Below are positions 34,347 to 43,248 of a DNA stretch of 64,000 bases, one piece after another. The stretch is from Lachnospiraceae bacterium YSB2008 (GTDB taxonomy: Bacteria > Bacillota > Clostridia > Lachnospirales > Lachnospiraceae). The first letter of the stretch is position 1. Each line of letters begins with the position of its first letter. The stretch spans positions 62,001 to 126,000 of the forward strand of contig JHWR01000008.1 of assembly GCA_000687655.1 (NCBI GenBank), given 5' to 3'. The notes under the pieces were generated by a model. It was given only the letters and a program-made list of their open reading frames with translations, did not search any database and was not told the origin of the DNA. The position numbers and the translations under genes were made by a program.

Positions 34347-36965
34347 ATGAAAAAGAGTATTAAAAGATTTATGGCGTTCTGCCTGTCAGCTCTGATGGTT
34401 CTCAGTCTGATTACGGGCTGTGGAGAACAAAAAGGAACGATACAGAATGTAACAGTAAGTGATGAGGGACTGGTAGAATGGGATCCTGTCAAGGGTGCCG
34501 AGTCATATAATGTTGTTATGATATATCAGGGAGAAGATGGGACACCTACCAGTTTTACATCGGAGAATATCACTGAAACATCATATCAGCTGTCAAAAGG
34601 ATTCTCAATACAGATAAGCGCGGTATATCCTGATGGGTATGAGGGACCGAATTACGTGACAGATTACTTTGGTGGTGCGGAAACCCCTGATGCTGTTAAG
34701 AACGGCTATTTTGACGACGGTTCGGAAATCTCAAAGTACATGCTGAGTCTTCCTACATGGGATTTCGTAAAATCCATAGATGAATCCAGTGTTAAGAAAG
34801 AAAGCGATGGTACGGTAAGCTTTTCTTCAATCGGTCCGGACGGCAATCCTGTCCGATTCACAGGCGAGGATATAGAAGTAAATGAAGACAGTATAGTACT
34901 TCATAAAGATGCCAGAATGATGTCTCTGGACAGTATAGGCCGAATCTATGGAGTGTCAATCGAAGTGAGTGACCCGGGAGACGAGAATAATTCCGTTATG
35001 TATTTCGGAGGTTATAATGTTGATAATGATCCGAATCCCGGCACGCTTGACAGAATGGTATTTACCGGAGGGTTTGGAACATACGCTTCGGAACAGATGA
35101 ATGACATTACTATTGACACAAATTCATTCAGAACGCTTCAGCCTAATTTCATCGGAGTAGGTGTATCCGATTATCTGCATGAAGTAAACGATTATCCAAA
35201 CGTGGATGATGTAACCATATCAGGATGTTCTGTTGTGTATGAGAATACATCCATGGTCACTCCATTTAAAGAGCTCGTTCTTTCTGAAGACAATTATGGA
35301 GCGTATTTTGAAGGCGATGAATATGATACATCCAGGGAAAGGTTTGATCCATATAACAGTATTTTTGATTTCAGACTTTACGCAATTCCGGAACTGGATC
35401 ATGAGGATCTTTTGGAATCCGATGTTGAGTCAGCAAAATCTGATTACAATGATTATGCTGCATATGCCACTGAGGGCGGATACTACAAAATAGATGGAAT
35501 AAAGAAAAAAGACGGAAGCATCGTTGACAGGGAAAATGAATCGCTGGAGGAAGGAGATGCACTCGCAGTTACTTTTGGTAAAACAGAGTATGATGTACCG
35601 TTCAGTTTTATCAAATCGTACGAGGGTGCAGAGAATATGCATGATCTCGTTCCTTATGCATTCCATGAAGGTACAGGTGATCTTAAGGCACTTGTGGTTC
35701 CGATAGGATGGCAGGATGAAACTGAATATACAAGCGATACCGAGCTTGATACTATCAGGAAGAAGCTTGGCCGTGTTGAGGGTGAAAATGGACAGATAAC
35801 TGACTATACAGATGAAGCTTCTCCTTTCTATTCTCTCAGTAAGTATTATGATACTGCTTCTTATGGCAAGCTTAACCTGGTTTCATATATTACTGAATGG
35901 TATATCGCACCTCATGATTTTTCTGAATATAAAGCAGAAGCATTAGATGAAAGCTTTATCGATGAAGTACGTGACTGGATAAGTGCAACTTATCCCGATA
36001 AGGACTGGTCAGAATTTGATAAAGACGGTGATGGATATTTTGACGCAGTTGTATTCCTGAATACAGGTGATATGTCTGATTCGGATGAGTATGTCACCAT
36101 ATCTTTCGGCGGTGCTATCCAGTACAGACAGACTTATGGAAATGAACTGGCAGGTGATAATTCCCGTCTTGGAATGAACAATGTCGTTAATATGAATTAT
36201 GGGCATCTCAATGAAGAGGGTATGCAGAATACACTTATCCATGAGTTCGGTCATGGATTCGGACTTATAGATTATTATGATGTTTCATACAGCGGAAGAA
36301 ATGCAGTCGGTGGATATGATATGCAGTCCGACAACGTCGGTGACTGGAATGCATATTCCAAATATGCTGTCGGCTGGATAGAACCGAAGACAGTTAATGA
36401 CCTTGCTTCAGGAGAATCTGTTGAGTTAGAGATAGGCAGCTTTGCAGGAACAGGAGATGCAATTGTTATACCTGCTGCAGGCGATGGCAGCAGCGGTCCA
36501 TTTTCAGAATATATGCTCGTGGATCTTTTCACACCTACAGGTGTTAATCAGCATGATGCAGCGGGTTATGGACTTGGTGATACCACGGCTGTTCAGATAT
36601 ACCATGTTGATGCACGTATGGAGTACAGGGATTTTGTTTCTTCTGAACATCCGGATATGACTCCGTGTCCTATAGGAACTGTGCATTTTGCAAATGATTT
36701 CAAACCGACCGGATGTTATAATCTTGAGCTGATACAGGCAGGCGGACGCAATACATTTACAAATCCTGAAAAAGAGGACAGAAGCATTGTTGAACCGGAT
36801 GACCTGTTCAAGGCCGGAGATGTATTCACTACAGAAAAATACAGTGAATTCTTTAAAGACGGAAAGTTCGATAACGGAAAAGATTTCGGTTATTCCATTG
36901 AAGTTGTAAGTATTTCAGGAAGCGGCGATGATGCACACGCAGTAATTAAAATTACTAAGGAATAA
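34347..36965 (+). CDS. lipoprotein metalloprotease of the M6 (immune inhibitor A) type
   Basis: 872 residues. A lipoprotein signal peptide ends in L-I-T-G-C (C26). Residues ~30-110 resemble a fibronectin-III-like module. The catalytic region has H632-E-F-G-H636-G-F-G-L-I-D642, the H-E-x-x-H-x-x-G-x-x-D zinc signature, followed by Y-Y-D-V and G-G-Y-D-M-Q-S, which matches the Met-turn of M6 proteases. The D-K-D-G-D-G-Y stretch before it looks like a calcium-binding loop. So this should be a zinc protease tethered to the outer membrane face, degrading proteins outside the cell. The N-terminal ~450 residues beyond the first module are unassigned. It stands alone between a terminator and a promoter. 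Confidence 0.85.
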   Translation: MKKSIKRFMAFCLSALMVLSLITGCGEQKGTIQNVTVSDEGLVEWDPVKGAESYNVVMIYQGEDGTPTSFTSENITETSYQLSKGFSIQISAVYPDGYEGPNYVTDYFGGAETPDAVKNGYFDDGSEISKYMLSLPTWDFVKSIDESSVKKESDGTVSFSSIGPDGNPVRFTGEDIEVNEDSIVLHKDARMMSLDSIGRIYGVSIEVSDPGDENNSVMYFGGYNVDNDPNPGTLDRMVFTGGFGTYASEQMNDITIDTNSFRTLQPNFIGVGVSDYLHEVNDYPNVDDVTISGCSVVYENTSMVTPFKELVLSEDNYGAYFEGDEYDTSRERFDPYNSIFDFRLYAIPELDHEDLLESDVESAKSDYNDYAAYATEGGYYKIDGIKKKDGSIVDRENESLEEGDALAVTFGKTEYDVPFSFIKSYEGAENMHDLVPYAFHEGTGDLKALVVPIGWQDETEYTSDTELDTIRKKLGRVEGENGQITDYTDEASPFYSLSKYYDTASYGKLNLVSYITEWYIAPHDFSEYKAEALDESFIDEVRDWISATYPDKDWSEFDKDGDGYFDAVVFLNTGDMSDSDEYVTISFGGAIQYRQTYGNELAGDNSRLGMNNVVNMNYGHLNEEGMQNTLIHEFGHGFGLIDYYDVSYSGRNAVGGYDMQSDNVGDWNAYSKYAVGWIEPKTVNDLASGESVELEIGSFAGTGDAIVIPAAGDGSSGPFSEYMLVDLFTPTGVNQHDAAGYGLGDTTAVQIYHVDARMEYRDFVSSEHPDMTPCPIGTVHFANDFKPTGCYNLELIQAGGRNTFTNPEKEDRSIVEPDDLFKAGDVFTTEKYSEFFKDGKFDNGKDFGYSIEVVSISGSGDDAHAVIKITKE

Positions 36966-36979
36966 CCGGTCGGCGACAG

Positions 36980-37008
36980 TTTACAGAAACCGTCCGTTAT
37001 GTTACAAT
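36980..37008 (+). promoter_or_regulatory. promoter of the cytidylate-kinase-like gene
   Basis: TTTACA (36980-36985), a 17-bp spacer and TACAAT (37003-37008), each one base from consensus, lie 38 bp upstream of the start codon. Confidence 0.7.
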
Positions 37009-37046
37009 CATGGTGTCTGTACTTACTGAAAATGAGAGGGTATTCT

Positions 37047-37691
37047 ATGGATGAAAAGCTTGTTATAACTATAAATAGGCAGTATGGAAGCGGCGGTCTC
37101 AAGATAGGCAAGAGACTGGCTGAGGAACTTGGTATAACCTGCTATGACAGTGAAATGTTCAGGGTGGTATCAAGTAATTCAAACATGCATAAAGACAGCA
37201 TAGCCGGTGATTCTATAATATCAGGTACTATGCTATTTGATGTTGCCAAAAATATTTATGATGAGCATCCTGATGAAGAGCTTCCTGATCTGAACGGTAA
37301 TTTCCTCAGCATGGAGAATCTTTTCCAGTATCAGACAGATATAATTAAAGAACTTGCGAAAAAAGAGTCCTGTGTAATAGTCGGAAGATGTTCTAATTAT
37401 ATATTGCATGACAGACCGAATACGCTCAGCGTGTTCATACATGCATCACTTGAACACAGGCTGAAACGAGCTTCTTCAGTCCACAATATGGATAAGGATG
37501 AGCTCACAAGACTTCTTTACAGTAAGGACAATCATAAAGAAGAATACTATAAGCACTATACAGGAGTTGAATGGAAGGATGCTTCCTTCTACGATCTTTC
37601 CATAGACAGCGGAAAGCTTGGAATCTCCGGCAGTGTTAAAGAGATTGTGGACTATATTAAAATGAAGTACGGCAATCTGATAGAAAAGTAG
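37047..37691 (+). CDS. cytidylate kinase-like family protein
   Basis: 214 residues from ATG 37047 (GAGAGGG upstream); the longer frame from 36999 would begin inside the promoter. The N-terminus I-T-I-N-R-Q-Y-G-S-G-G is the P-loop form of the cytidylate kinase 2 family, in which the usual G-x-G-K-S/T is replaced by G-S-G-G. C-V-I-V-G-R-C and a basic region R-L-K-R-A suit a nucleotide monophosphate kinase fold. It is distinct from the standard Cmk. The substrate has not been settled for this family as far as I know. It is followed 40 bp downstream by glgA. Confidence 0.82.
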   Translation: MDEKLVITINRQYGSGGLKIGKRLAEELGITCYDSEMFRVVSSNSNMHKDSIAGDSIISGTMLFDVAKNIYDEHPDEELPDLNGNFLSMENLFQYQTDIIKELAKKESCVIVGRCSNYILHDRPNTLSVFIHASLEHRLKRASSVHNMDKDELTRLLYSKDNHKEEYYKHYTGVEWKDASFYDLSIDSGKLGISGSVKEIVDYIKMKYGNLIEK

Positions 37692-37731
37692 AACAAGGCA
37701 TTTAAGGGGTGCCTGAAACAAGGAGGGGTAT

Positions 37732-39168
37732 ATGAAAAGAATTGCTTATGTGGCATCGGAGTGCGTTCCATTTATAAAAACAGGAGGACTGGCAGACGTT
37801 GTAGGAACTCTGCCGAAGAAGTTCAATAAGAATGATTATGATGTCCGTATCATAATCCCGAACTATATGTGCCTTCCTGCTAAATATAAGAATAAGATGA
37901 AGTATCTTACTCATTTCTATATGGATATTGGATGGAAGCAGCAGTATGTCGGTGTTATGTATCTTGAATATGAAGGTGTACCGGTATATTTCATAGATAA
38001 CGAATACTATTTCAATGGTTTCAATATCTATGGCGATCCTAAGTGGGATCTCGAGAAGTTCTGTTACTTCAGTAAGGCAGCACTTTCAATACTTCCTTCT
38101 ATAGGATTCCAGCCGGATATTATACACTGCCATGACTGGCAGGCAGGACTTGTTCCTGTATATCTCAAGACCCTTTTTGCAGGGGATCCTTTCTACAGCG
38201 GAATGAAGAGCATTATGACCATTCATAACCTTCAGTTCCAGGGCAAGTGGGATATAGATACAGTTAAAGAATACTCAGGACTTCCTGATTATCTTTTCAC
38301 ACCTGATAAGCTTGAGATGAACAAAGATGCAAGTATGCTTAAGGGCGGACTTGTATATGCAGATAAGATAACAACAGTTTCAAATACTTATGCACATGAG
38401 ATTCAGACACCATATTACGGAGAAGGACTTGACGGACTTCTTTCTGCAAGATGGCAGTCACTCTGGGGAATTGTAAATGGAATTGATTATGATGTTTACA
38501 ATCCGGCAACAGACAAGGCTATAGCATCTCATTACACAAAGAAGACTGTTAACAAGAATAAAGTAAATAACAAGCTTGCGCTTCAGAGAGAACTCGGACT
38601 TCCTGAAGATCCTAACGCATATATGATGGGTATTGTTTCAAGACTTACCGATCAGAAGGGTCTTGACCTCATCGACAGGATACTGAATGATGTCATGACT
38701 GACGGAACTCAGCTTGTAGTTCTCGGTACAGGTGACAAGCGTTACGAAGATATGTTCAAGTATTATCAGGGGATACATCCTGCTAAGCTTTCGGCGAATA
38801 TCTACTTCAGTGACGATCTGTCACACAGAATCTATGCAGGCTGCGATTCCATACTCGTTCCTTCAAGATTCGAGCCTTGCGGCCTTACACAGCTCATGGC
38901 ACTCAGATATGGTGCTATGCCGATAGTACGTGAGACCGGCGGACTTAAGGATACTGTTGAACCATATAACGAATTCGAGAACAAGGGAACAGGATTCTCA
39001 TTTGCTAACTATGATTCACGTGAGCTCCTGAATACTATCAACTATTCCAAGAAGGTATTCTTCGATTATCCTGATCAGTGGAAGAAGATGAGAGTCAGAG
39101 CTATGGAGCAGGATTACAGCTGGGATACATCAGCAAAGATTTACGAAGATCTGTATAACCAGGTATAA
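37732..39168 (+). CDS. glgA: glycogen synthase (ADP-glucose)
   Basis: 478 residues, typical for GlgA. The N-terminal K-T-G-G-L loop (17-21) binds the ADP-glucose phosphates; P-S-R-F-E-P-C-G-L-T-Q is the conserved GT5 catalytic-domain motif with the retaining Glu. H-C-H-D-W-Q-A-G is also present. It elongates alpha-1,4-glucan from ADP-glucose. Other glg genes (glgC, glgD, glgB, glgP) are not in the window. The start is fixed by AAGGAGGGG 6 nt upstream. Two GC-rich hairpins follow the gene. Confidence 0.95.
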   Translation: MKRIAYVASECVPFIKTGGLADVVGTLPKKFNKNDYDVRIIIPNYMCLPAKYKNKMKYLTHFYMDIGWKQQYVGVMYLEYEGVPVYFIDNEYYFNGFNIYGDPKWDLEKFCYFSKAALSILPSIGFQPDIIHCHDWQAGLVPVYLKTLFAGDPFYSGMKSIMTIHNLQFQGKWDIDTVKEYSGLPDYLFTPDKLEMNKDASMLKGGLVYADKITTVSNTYAHEIQTPYYGEGLDGLLSARWQSLWGIVNGIDYDVYNPATDKAIASHYTKKTVNKNKVNNKLALQRELGLPEDPNAYMMGIVSRLTDQKGLDLIDRILNDVMTDGTQLVVLGTGDKRYEDMFKYYQGIHPAKLSANIYFSDDLSHRIYAGCDSILVPSRFEPCGLTQLMALRYGAMPIVRETGGLKDTVEPYNEFENKGTGFSFANYDSRELLNTINYSKKVFFDYPDQWKKMRVRAMEQDYSWDTSAKIYEDLYNQV

Positions 39169-39202
39169 AAGGTTTACATAATTCAGACCAGACATTAATA
39201 CT

Positions 39203-39264
39203 CAGGGGCGTTTCGGACGCCCCTGATTTGCGCAACTCCTGAATCCCCCGGCGATTCAGGGATT
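39203..39264 (+). terminator. double hairpin after glgA
   Basis: CAGGGGCGT / ACGCCCCTG (39203-39225) is followed closely by CCTGAATC / GATTCAGG (39239-39260). Neither has a long T-run, so termination may be partial. Confidence 0.6.
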
Positions 39265-39295
39265 GTCAAAATGATAAGATATAACGGTGATTGAC

Positions 39296-41110
39296 ATGGC
39301 ATATGACGGATTTACAGTTGGATGCATAAAAAACGAAATAGAGAAAAAGGCACTGGGTGGAAGAATATATAAGATACAGCAGCCGGAGAAGGATGAACTG
39401 GTACTTATGTTCCGTAAGGACGGAGAAACCAGCAGGCTTTCAATATCTGTTGATGCCAGTCTGCCCATAGTTCATTTTACTGAGAAGGCAAAGACATCAC
39501 CACTCACTGCACCTTCTTTTCTTATGTTGCTCAGAAAGCATATAGGAAGCGGAAAAGTTATAGAAGTATCCCAGCCGGGAAATGAAAGGATGATAGATAT
39601 CATCTTTGAACATCTTGATGAGATGGGCGATGTTCAGACCAAGAAGCTCAGGGTTGAGATAATGGGCCGCCACAGCAATATAATCTTCATGAATTCGGAA
39701 GGGATCATACTGGACAGTATAAAGCATATATCTCATGAAGTGAGCAGTGTCAGGGAAGTACTTCCGGGCAGAGAATACATAGTTCCTCCTACAGGCGGAA
39801 AAGAGAACCCATATGATGCAACAAAGGAAAGCTTTACAGAGGCGGTAATGAAGAAGCCTCTCGGCGTTGCAAAGGCTATATGTAATTCTTACGAAGGATT
39901 TTCATATGTCATGGCGGCGGAGCTCTGCTACAGAGCAGGAATTGATGCTGATGTCAGTACGGACTACCTGAGATATGAAGAGCCAATTTCCGGAAACAAT
40001 GAAATACAGGAAGGATTGCAGTTTGAAAAGTCTTATACAGCAGACAGACTGCAAAGACTATTTACAGAATTTGAAAAACTCATTGATGCTGCACGTGCCG
40101 GAGAATACAGCCCTGCTATATACTTCGATGGCGATTCTCCTAAAGAATTCTCTGTATATCCGATGACTATGTACAGTTCCCTCCGGGCAGAAAAATATGA
40201 TACCGGCTCAGAACTTATAGAAGCATATTACAGCAAGAAGTCATCAGCAGAAAGAATAAGGCAGAAGTCAGCAGATCTCCGCCAGATCATTAATACCCAT
40301 GTAGAGAGGGCGGCAAAGAAATATGATCTTCAGAACCTCCAGATGAAGGATACTGAAGATATGGAAAAGTTCCGTATTTATGGTGAGCTTATCAATACTT
40401 ACGGTTATTCAGTTCCGGAAGGAAGCAAGGAACTTAAGTGCACGAATTATTACGATAATACGGAAGTTACGATACATCTCGATGCTGACAAAACAGTTTC
40501 TGAAAATGCACAGAAATATTTTGAAAAATATAATAAGAAAAAAAGAACAAAAGAAGCTCTGACCACGCTGCTTGAAACAACAAAAGCAGAACTTGAATAT
40601 CTTCTTTCTGTAAAGCATTCTCTGGATATAGCAGAAGCTGAGGAAGATGTGAATGCCATAAAAGAAGAGCTTGTAAAAAGCGGTATTATAGCCGGAAAGG
40701 GTGGCAAAAAGGGAGAAAAGACGTCCAAGAAATCAAAGCCTATGCACTTCGTTACTGAGGACGGCTTCGATATCTATGTCGGACGTAATAACATCCAGAA
40801 TGATTATCTTACCTTCAAGGTGGCAAATGGAAATGATATGTGGTTCCATGCGAAGAAGATGCCGGGCAGCCACGTCATAGTAAAACGTAAAGGTGAGGAA
40901 GAACTTCCGGATCATATCTATGAGATAGCCGCAGCTGCAGCCGCATTCTTCTCCTCCGGAAAAGAAAACCCAAAGGTGGAGATAGATTATACTGAACGCA
41001 AAAATCTCAAAAAACCACCGGCAGCCAACCTCGGCTACGTAATCTACCATACGAATTATTCGATGAGTGTTGTTCCCGGTATATCACAACTGACTGAAGT
41101 AAATGAATGA
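39296..41110 (+). CDS. rqcH: RqcH (NFACT/Rqc2-family ribosome quality control factor)
   Basis: 604 residues from ATG 39296; an in-frame GTG three codons earlier is possible, but the family begins with M-A-Y-D-G. The N-terminal NFACT-N domain (M-A-Y-D-G-F-T-V, then G-R-I-Y-K-I-Q-Q-P), two central helix-hairpin-helix/coiled-coil stretches (about 290-450) and the C-terminal NFACT-R domain (Y-V-G-R-N-N-I-Q-N-D-Y-L and D-M-W-F-H-A-K-K-M-P-G-S-H-V) are in order. In Bacillus RqcH binds obstructed 50S subunits and adds Ala tails to stalled chains. Older annotations call it a fibronectin-binding protein; no secretion signal supports that. Confidence 0.92.
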   Translation: MAYDGFTVGCIKNEIEKKALGGRIYKIQQPEKDELVLMFRKDGETSRLSISVDASLPIVHFTEKAKTSPLTAPSFLMLLRKHIGSGKVIEVSQPGNERMIDIIFEHLDEMGDVQTKKLRVEIMGRHSNIIFMNSEGIILDSIKHISHEVSSVREVLPGREYIVPPTGGKENPYDATKESFTEAVMKKPLGVAKAICNSYEGFSYVMAAELCYRAGIDADVSTDYLRYEEPISGNNEIQEGLQFEKSYTADRLQRLFTEFEKLIDAARAGEYSPAIYFDGDSPKEFSVYPMTMYSSLRAEKYDTGSELIEAYYSKKSSAERIRQKSADLRQIINTHVERAAKKYDLQNLQMKDTEDMEKFRIYGELINTYGYSVPEGSKELKCTNYYDNTEVTIHLDADKTVSENAQKYFEKYNKKKRTKEALTTLLETTKAELEYLLSVKHSLDIAEAEEDVNAIKEELVKSGIIAGKGGKKGEKTSKKSKPMHFVTEDGFDIYVGRNNIQNDYLTFKVANGNDMWFHAKKMPGSHVIVKRKGEEELPDHIYEIAAAAAAFFSSGKENPKVEIDYTERKNLKKPPAANLGYVIYHTNYSMSVVPGISQLTEVNE

Positions 41111-41162
41111 TTTCTATGTATATATCACTATAGCATTATTAGGAATATGTTTTTAGTACACA

Positions 41163-41308
41163 GATTAACAAATGATTATATGCCGGAGAAACCCTTGGAG
41201 CACGTCGGTGCTTAACGAACAGACATTTATGTCTGTGAGTTTAGCATCCGTTACGTGTGGAATGGAGCGAGAGCGCGTTTCGATGGCATATAAATCACTT
41301 TGTTAATC
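41163..41308. repeat. structured inverted-repeat element, MITE-like or non-coding RNA
   Basis: The ends 41163-41184 and 41285-41308 are inverted copies (GATTAACAAATGATTATATG against CATATAAATCACTTTGTTAATC) apart from two one-base indels. Inside are two perfect hairpins, AGCAC/GTGCT (41199-41212) and ACAGACAT/ATGTCTGT (41219-41236), and a short GAGCGAGAGCGC motif. No ORF fits. The whole could fold as a cloverleaf-like RNA or be a miniature transposable element; target-site duplications are not obvious. It fills most of the 310 bp between rqcH and yicC. Confidence 0.6.
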
Positions 41309-41336
41309 GTAACTTATTACTACTACATTTATTCAC

Positions 41337-41365
41337 TTCACATCATCAGTCAGTTGTGATATACT
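41337..41365 (+). promoter_or_regulatory. promoter of the yicC-gmk-rpoZ unit
   Basis: TTCACA (41337-41342), a 17-bp spacer and TATACT (41360-41365) stand 55 bp before the yicC start and just after the inverted-repeat element. Confidence 0.7.
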
Positions 41366-41420
41366 ATAGTGTGCTTTATTGCGACTAAATGAAGTGGCAT
41401 TCCGCCGCTTGGGGGTATAT

Positions 41421-42299
41421 ATGATCAGAAGTATGACGGGCTTCGGAAGAAGCGAAACAGTAGATGATGAGAAGAAGATCATCATAGAGATGAAATCCGT
41501 TAACCACAGATATTCAGACTTCACCATCAAGATGCCGAGACGATTCAATCGTTATGAAGCTGAGATGCGAAACGTTCTCAAAGAGAATATCGAGCGTGGT
41601 AAGGTAGATGTATTCATTACATTTGAAAGTCTTAAGAAATCAAATTATACAGTAAGATATAACAGAGATATTGCAACTGAATACATTAATCATCTCAGTG
41701 ATATGAGACAGGACTTCAAGCTTACTGAAGACTTTAAGCCTACAGTACTTGCAAGATTCCCGGAGGTTCTCACACTTGAAGAGGACTTTGATGCAGATGA
41801 TGAGCTGTATCCGGATCTTGAGAAGGCACTTCGTGATGCTATTGCAAATTTCACGAAAGCCAGAGAGGTTGAGGGAGAGAATCTGAAAAATGATATGCTC
41901 GCAAAGCTCTCACGTATGTCTGAGCTTGTAGCCATCATTGAAGAGATGTCTCCTCGTCTTATAGAAGAGTATAAGCAGAAGCTTATGCAGAAAATATCAG
42001 AGCTCATGGGTGACAATCAGGTGGACGAAGCAAGGGTCATGACTGAAGTTACCATATATGCTGATAAGATAGCTGTCGATGAAGAGATCACAAGACTTAA
42101 GAGTCATGTATCTTCATGTCAGAATATCCTAAATGAAGGCGGTGCAGTTGGCCGTAAGATGGATTTCATTATTCAGGAAATGAACCGTGAAGCGAATACA
42201 ATTCTTTCCAAGTCAGATTCGCTCAAGGTTACTGATATAGGTATTGAACTAAAGACTATCATAGAAAAGATCAGAGAGCAGGTGCAGAATATTGAATAA
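41421..42299 (+). CDS. YicC/YloC-family endoribonuclease
   Basis: 292 residues from ATG 41421 (GGGGGT upstream). The N-terminus M-I-R-S-M-T-G-F-G-R-S and the C-terminal R-E-A-N-T-I-L-S-K-S motif with E-M-N are diagnostic. Escherichia coli YicC is an endoribonuclease involved in small-RNA decay; the Firmicute YloC is presumed equivalent. Its stop overlaps the start of gmk by 8 bp, so the two are translationally coupled, the same order as in Bacillus. Confidence 0.92.
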   Translation: MIRSMTGFGRSETVDDEKKIIIEMKSVNHRYSDFTIKMPRRFNRYEAEMRNVLKENIERGKVDVFITFESLKKSNYTVRYNRDIATEYINHLSDMRQDFKLTEDFKPTVLARFPEVLTLEEDFDADDELYPDLEKALRDAIANFTKAREVEGENLKNDMLAKLSRMSELVAIIEEMSPRLIEEYKQKLMQKISELMGDNQVDEARVMTEVTIYADKIAVDEEITRLKSHVSSCQNILNEGGAVGRKMDFIIQEMNREANTILSKSDSLKVTDIGIELKTIIEKIREQVQNIE

Positions 42300-42909
42300 A
42301 GGTAAACTTATAGTAATATCAGGCTTCTCAGGTGCAGGTAAAGGAACTGTAGTTAAAGGGCTGGTTGAGAAATATGGTTACAGCCTTTCTGTTTCTGCGA
42401 CAACAAGAGCTCCGAGAGAGGGCGAGGTCGACGGAAGAGAATACTATTTCAAGACTGAGAAGGACTTCAGAAGTCTTATAGATTATAACGGATTCATTGA
42501 GTGGGCTCAGTATGTAGATAATTTCTACGGTACCCCTAGAAAGTTCGTTGAAGACGAGCTTGAGGCCGGCAGGGATGTCATACTCGAGATAGAAGTTCAG
42601 GGTGCCATGAAGGTTAAGAAGCAGTATCCTGATGCTGTGCTTATTTTCATCTGCACAAAGGATGCGGAGACTCTGTCAGAGAGACTTCACAAGAGAGGCA
42701 CAGAAACTGAAGAGAATATAAAGAAGAGGATTGCCCGTGCGGCTGAAGAATCCGAATCAATCTCTGAATATGAATATGTAGTTATTAATGATGAACTGGA
42801 TAAATGCATAGATACAGTAAATTCCATCATCATTTCAAAGCATTGCCGTCTTGAAGAGCGTATTGCTTTCGCAGACGAAATGGTTGCAGGACTTAAGGAA
42901 CTGCTCTAA
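42292..42909 (+). CDS. gmk: guanylate kinase
   Basis: 205 residues. The start is TTG (42292), overlapping the end of the yicC-type gene; no ATG precedes the P-loop G-F-S-G-A-G-K-G-T at the proper distance. S-A-T-T-R-A-P-R-E-G-E-V-D-G and the lid R-L-H-K-R-G-T-E are typical. It phosphorylates GMP to GDP with ATP. The weak start codon and overlap suggest it is made mainly by ribosomes finishing the upstream gene. rpoZ lies 37 bp downstream. Confidence 0.96.
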   Translation: MNKGKLIVISGFSGAGKGTVVKGLVEKYGYSLSVSATTRAPREGEVDGREYYFKTEKDFRSLIDYNGFIEWAQYVDNFYGTPRKFVEDELEAGRDVILEIEVQGAMKVKKQYPDAVLIFICTKDAETLSERLHKRGTETEENIKKRIARAAEESESISEYEYVVINDELDKCIDTVNSIIISKHCRLEERIAFADEMVAGLKELL

Positions 42910-42946
42910 ATTATAAAAATTACGATGTAATGAAAGGAGAATAAAA

Positions 42947-43180
42947 ATGTTACATCCATCTTATACAGACCTTATGGAGGTCGTTAACAGTGAAGTTGAG
43001 CCGGGCGAACAGCCTGTAGTACAGAGCAGATATTCAATAGTTCTTGCTACTGCAAAGAGAGCCAGACAGATAGTAAATGGTTCAGAACCTCTCGTTCAGA
43101 ATTCAAAGAATATGAAGCCGCTTTCAGTGGCAGTTGAAGAACTTTACCAGGGTAAGGTAAAGATTGTTGGAGATGAGTAA
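42947..43180 (+). CDS. rpoZ: RNA polymerase omega subunit
   Basis: 77 residues behind AAAGGAG. The conserved core S-R-Y-S-I-V-L-A-T-A-K-R-A-R-Q-I follows a short N-terminus and K-P-L-S-V-A-V-E-E-L closes it. Omega helps assemble the polymerase beta-prime subunit and, in some bacteria, binds ppGpp. The gmk-rpoZ-priA order is standard for Firmicutes. A terminator lies 10 bp after the stop. Confidence 0.95.
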   Translation: MLHPSYTDLMEVVNSEVEPGEQPVVQSRYSIVLATAKRARQIVNGSEPLVQNSKNMKPLSVAVEELYQGKVKIVGDE

Positions 43181-43190
43181 GAGAGATCTT

Positions 43191-43223
43191 GAAGCCAAAG
43201 GGGAATAACCTTTGGCTTCTTTT
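43191..43223 (+). terminator. rpoZ terminator
   Basis: An 11-bp perfect stem GAAGCCAAAGG with CCTTTGGCTTC and four T. It lies upstream of the priA Shine-Dalgarno. An open frame extending priA back to 43189 would translate this hairpin, which argues for the later priA start. Confidence 0.88.
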
Positions 43224-43248
43224 ATCGAAGATGCATTCAGGGAATATT

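Noticed and set aside
39296-41110. Fibronectin-binding surface protein
   Set aside because: No signal peptide; NFACT-N and NFACT-R domains indicate cytosolic RqcH.
43189-43248. Upstream extension of PriA
   Set aside because: The stretch is the rpoZ terminator; PriA homology starts at the ATG at 43249.
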